This document shows, in pieces, positions 10,946 to 11,963 of a stretch of DNA of 11,963 nucleotides. The DNA is from Candidatus Saccharimonadota bacterium (GTDB lineage Bacteria; Patescibacteriota; Saccharimonadia; UBA4664). The notes beneath the pieces are model-generated. The model saw only the letters and a program-made list of their open reading frames with translations. It was not told the origin of the DNA and ran no database searches. The position numbers and the translations under genes were made by a program. The stretch spans positions 1 through 11,963 of the forward strand of contig JARIHM010000073.1 in the NCBI GenBank assembly GCA_029288275.1, given 5' to 3'. The stretch's first letter is position 1, and every line of letters begins with the position of its first letter.

Positions 10946-11963
10946 ACGCCAGCCTCCTCCAGTTTGGTCTGCTTAGCCAGCACCTTGCGTAGCTCCAGCA
11001 TAGCCGTATAGGTAGGTAGCACAAAGGCGGTGCCACCGGCCGGCGTATGGCGTACCAACTGCTGAAGGCCCTCGGCAATATCGACTGCCTGGTGCGCCGA
11101 GATTCCAGCATAATGGAGTCGCAGTGCCATATCCGAGCCCCGTACCCCCGTTGTCCAGACCGCCGGCTCTGCCACCGTTAATGCTTCTAGCGGTACATCC
11201 CAGAGCCATGACACGTCGCGGCCGTCGGCAATGTTGTCATTGATAATCAAGAGTACCGAAGGCTTATTTTGGCTTAGTAAAAAGGTCTCTAGTACCTGAG
11301 TAAACCCAGCTGGATTCTTTATGAGCAGCAGATAGAGTGTGCGCCCCTCTAAGCTCACTTTTTCCACTCGGCCAAATGCCGCGGTAGTAGCCGTCAGTGT
11401 TCGCGCCACTAAATCTTGATGCAACCCCAACCCAGCGGCCAATGCTACTGCCGCCAGCGCATTATAAAGATTGTAGGTACCGGGCAACGACACTTGCAGG
11501 TTCTGGCGCCGCCCCTGTACCGCTACCGTAAAATGAGAGCCTTCCAGATTGGTCTCGTCCACACTCGTGACGGCCACCTGAGGTTGCGGCCGCACAAAAT
11601 CGCCCTTGGGGCAGCGATAATGACCAATATGACCATAAAATGTCCGACTAAATATCAACCGGGTACCACATACAGGGCAGCGGTCGGAGTCAGTAGCGGT
11701 GGCCTGAGCCGTAGCGGCCATAGCTGGCAGACCTTCAATGCCAAAGTAGCTCACGCGTTCTGGTGCGGCGTACTTAGCCAAGCTGGCTACCAGCGGATCA
11801 TCAGCGTTCAGATAGAGATGGGCCTTGGTAGCAGCAATTCCCTGCCCGATCAACGCAGCCGTAGTATCCAGTTCGCCATAGCGATCAAGCTGATCGCGAA
11901 ACAGATTGGTAACAACAATCTGCGTCGGCTGCAGGTCTGGCGCCACCCGACGCAAACTGGCTT
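10942..11963 (-). CDS. murT: Lipid II isoglutaminyl synthase, Mur-ligase subunit MurT (N-terminus outside window)
   Basis: The open frame enters from the right edge; at least 339 residues are visible. T-N-L-F-R-D-Q-L-D-R-Y-G-E-L-D marks the Mur-ligase central domain. A ribbon insertion C-P-V-C-G ... Y-R-C-P-K-G-D-F follows. Further on, N-L-Y-N-A-L-A-A, the G-R-V-E-K segment and N-D-N-I-A-D-G-R-D-V-S-W-L-W-D in the C-terminal domain are characteristic of MurT. The ATP-binding P-loop is outside the window. The ribbon normally has four cysteines; here the fourth is glycine. MurT activates the D-Glu carboxyl with ATP and uses ammonia from GatD, acting on lipid II at the cytoplasmic face of the membrane. 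Confidence 0.95.
   Translation of the reverse strand, partial: ASLRRVAPDLQPTQIVVTNLFRDQLDRYGELDTTAALIGQGIAATKAHLYLNADDPLVASLAKYAAPERVSYFGIEGLPAMAATAQATATDSDRCPVCGTRLIFSRTFYGHIGHYRCPKGDFVRPQPQVAVTSVDETNLEGSHFTVAVQGRRQNLQVSLPGTYNLYNALAAVALAAGLGLHQDLVARTLTATTAAFGRVEKVSLEGRTLYLLLIKNPAGFTQVLETFLLSQNKPSVLLIINDNIADGRDVSWLWDVPLEALTVAEPAVWTTGVRGSDMALRLHYAGISAHQAVDIAEGLQQLVRHTPAGGTAFVLPTYTAMLELRKVLAKQTKLEEAGV

Overview
The window reads as a piece of chromosome from a candidate-phyla-radiation bacterium, most likely Saccharibacteria (TM7) or a close relative. The evidence is a small-genome style of layout: a MurT/GatD pair, a divergent truncated CNNM-like membrane protein, a small M50 protease and a degenerate UlaG-like metallo-beta-lactamase-fold protein, all of kinds I recall from Saccharibacteria. 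This taxonomic call rests on family recollection, not on a search.

Layout from left to right. 1-864 (minus) is the N-terminal 288 residues of a polyprenyl-phosphate sugar-1-phosphate transferase that runs off the left edge. 912-1290 (minus) is the class A RNase P RNA with a good promoter. An AT-rich gap is followed by a CNNM-like membrane protein that lacks CBS domains (1529-2089, plus). 2124-3147 is a compact block that looks foreign: a 53-residue zinc-ribbon protein (minus), a divergent 204-residue phage-type protein (plus), two hairpins, and a complete type III hammerhead ribozyme at 3094-3147 pointing into the 3' end of a convergent tRNA-Pro(GGG) gene.

3302-5480 (minus) carries dUTPase, a MOSC-domain protein, a probable small structured RNA with its own promoter and terminator, and an M50 site-2-type protease. 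The protease shares a mirrored, overlapping promoter pair with a plus-strand GC-rich orphan gene (5577-6008). rpmB (ribosomal protein L28) follows with its own promoter and terminator. 6474-7797 (minus) is a two-gene unit of a winged-helix/nucleotidyltransferase-like protein and the MBL-fold protein. 7948-8397 (minus) is another GC-rich orphan with its own promoter and terminator hairpin, here a two-helix membrane protein.

The right end (minus) holds an NRAMP-family transporter with altered metal-site motifs, and a murT-gatD-small membrane protein operon for amidation of peptidoglycan stem-peptide glutamate; murT is cut by the right edge. The most unusual item is the hammerhead ribozyme placed between a protein gene and a tRNA. 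After it come the mirrored promoter pair, the unassigned RNA at 4635-4785, and several enzymes of recognisable fold that have lost key residues.
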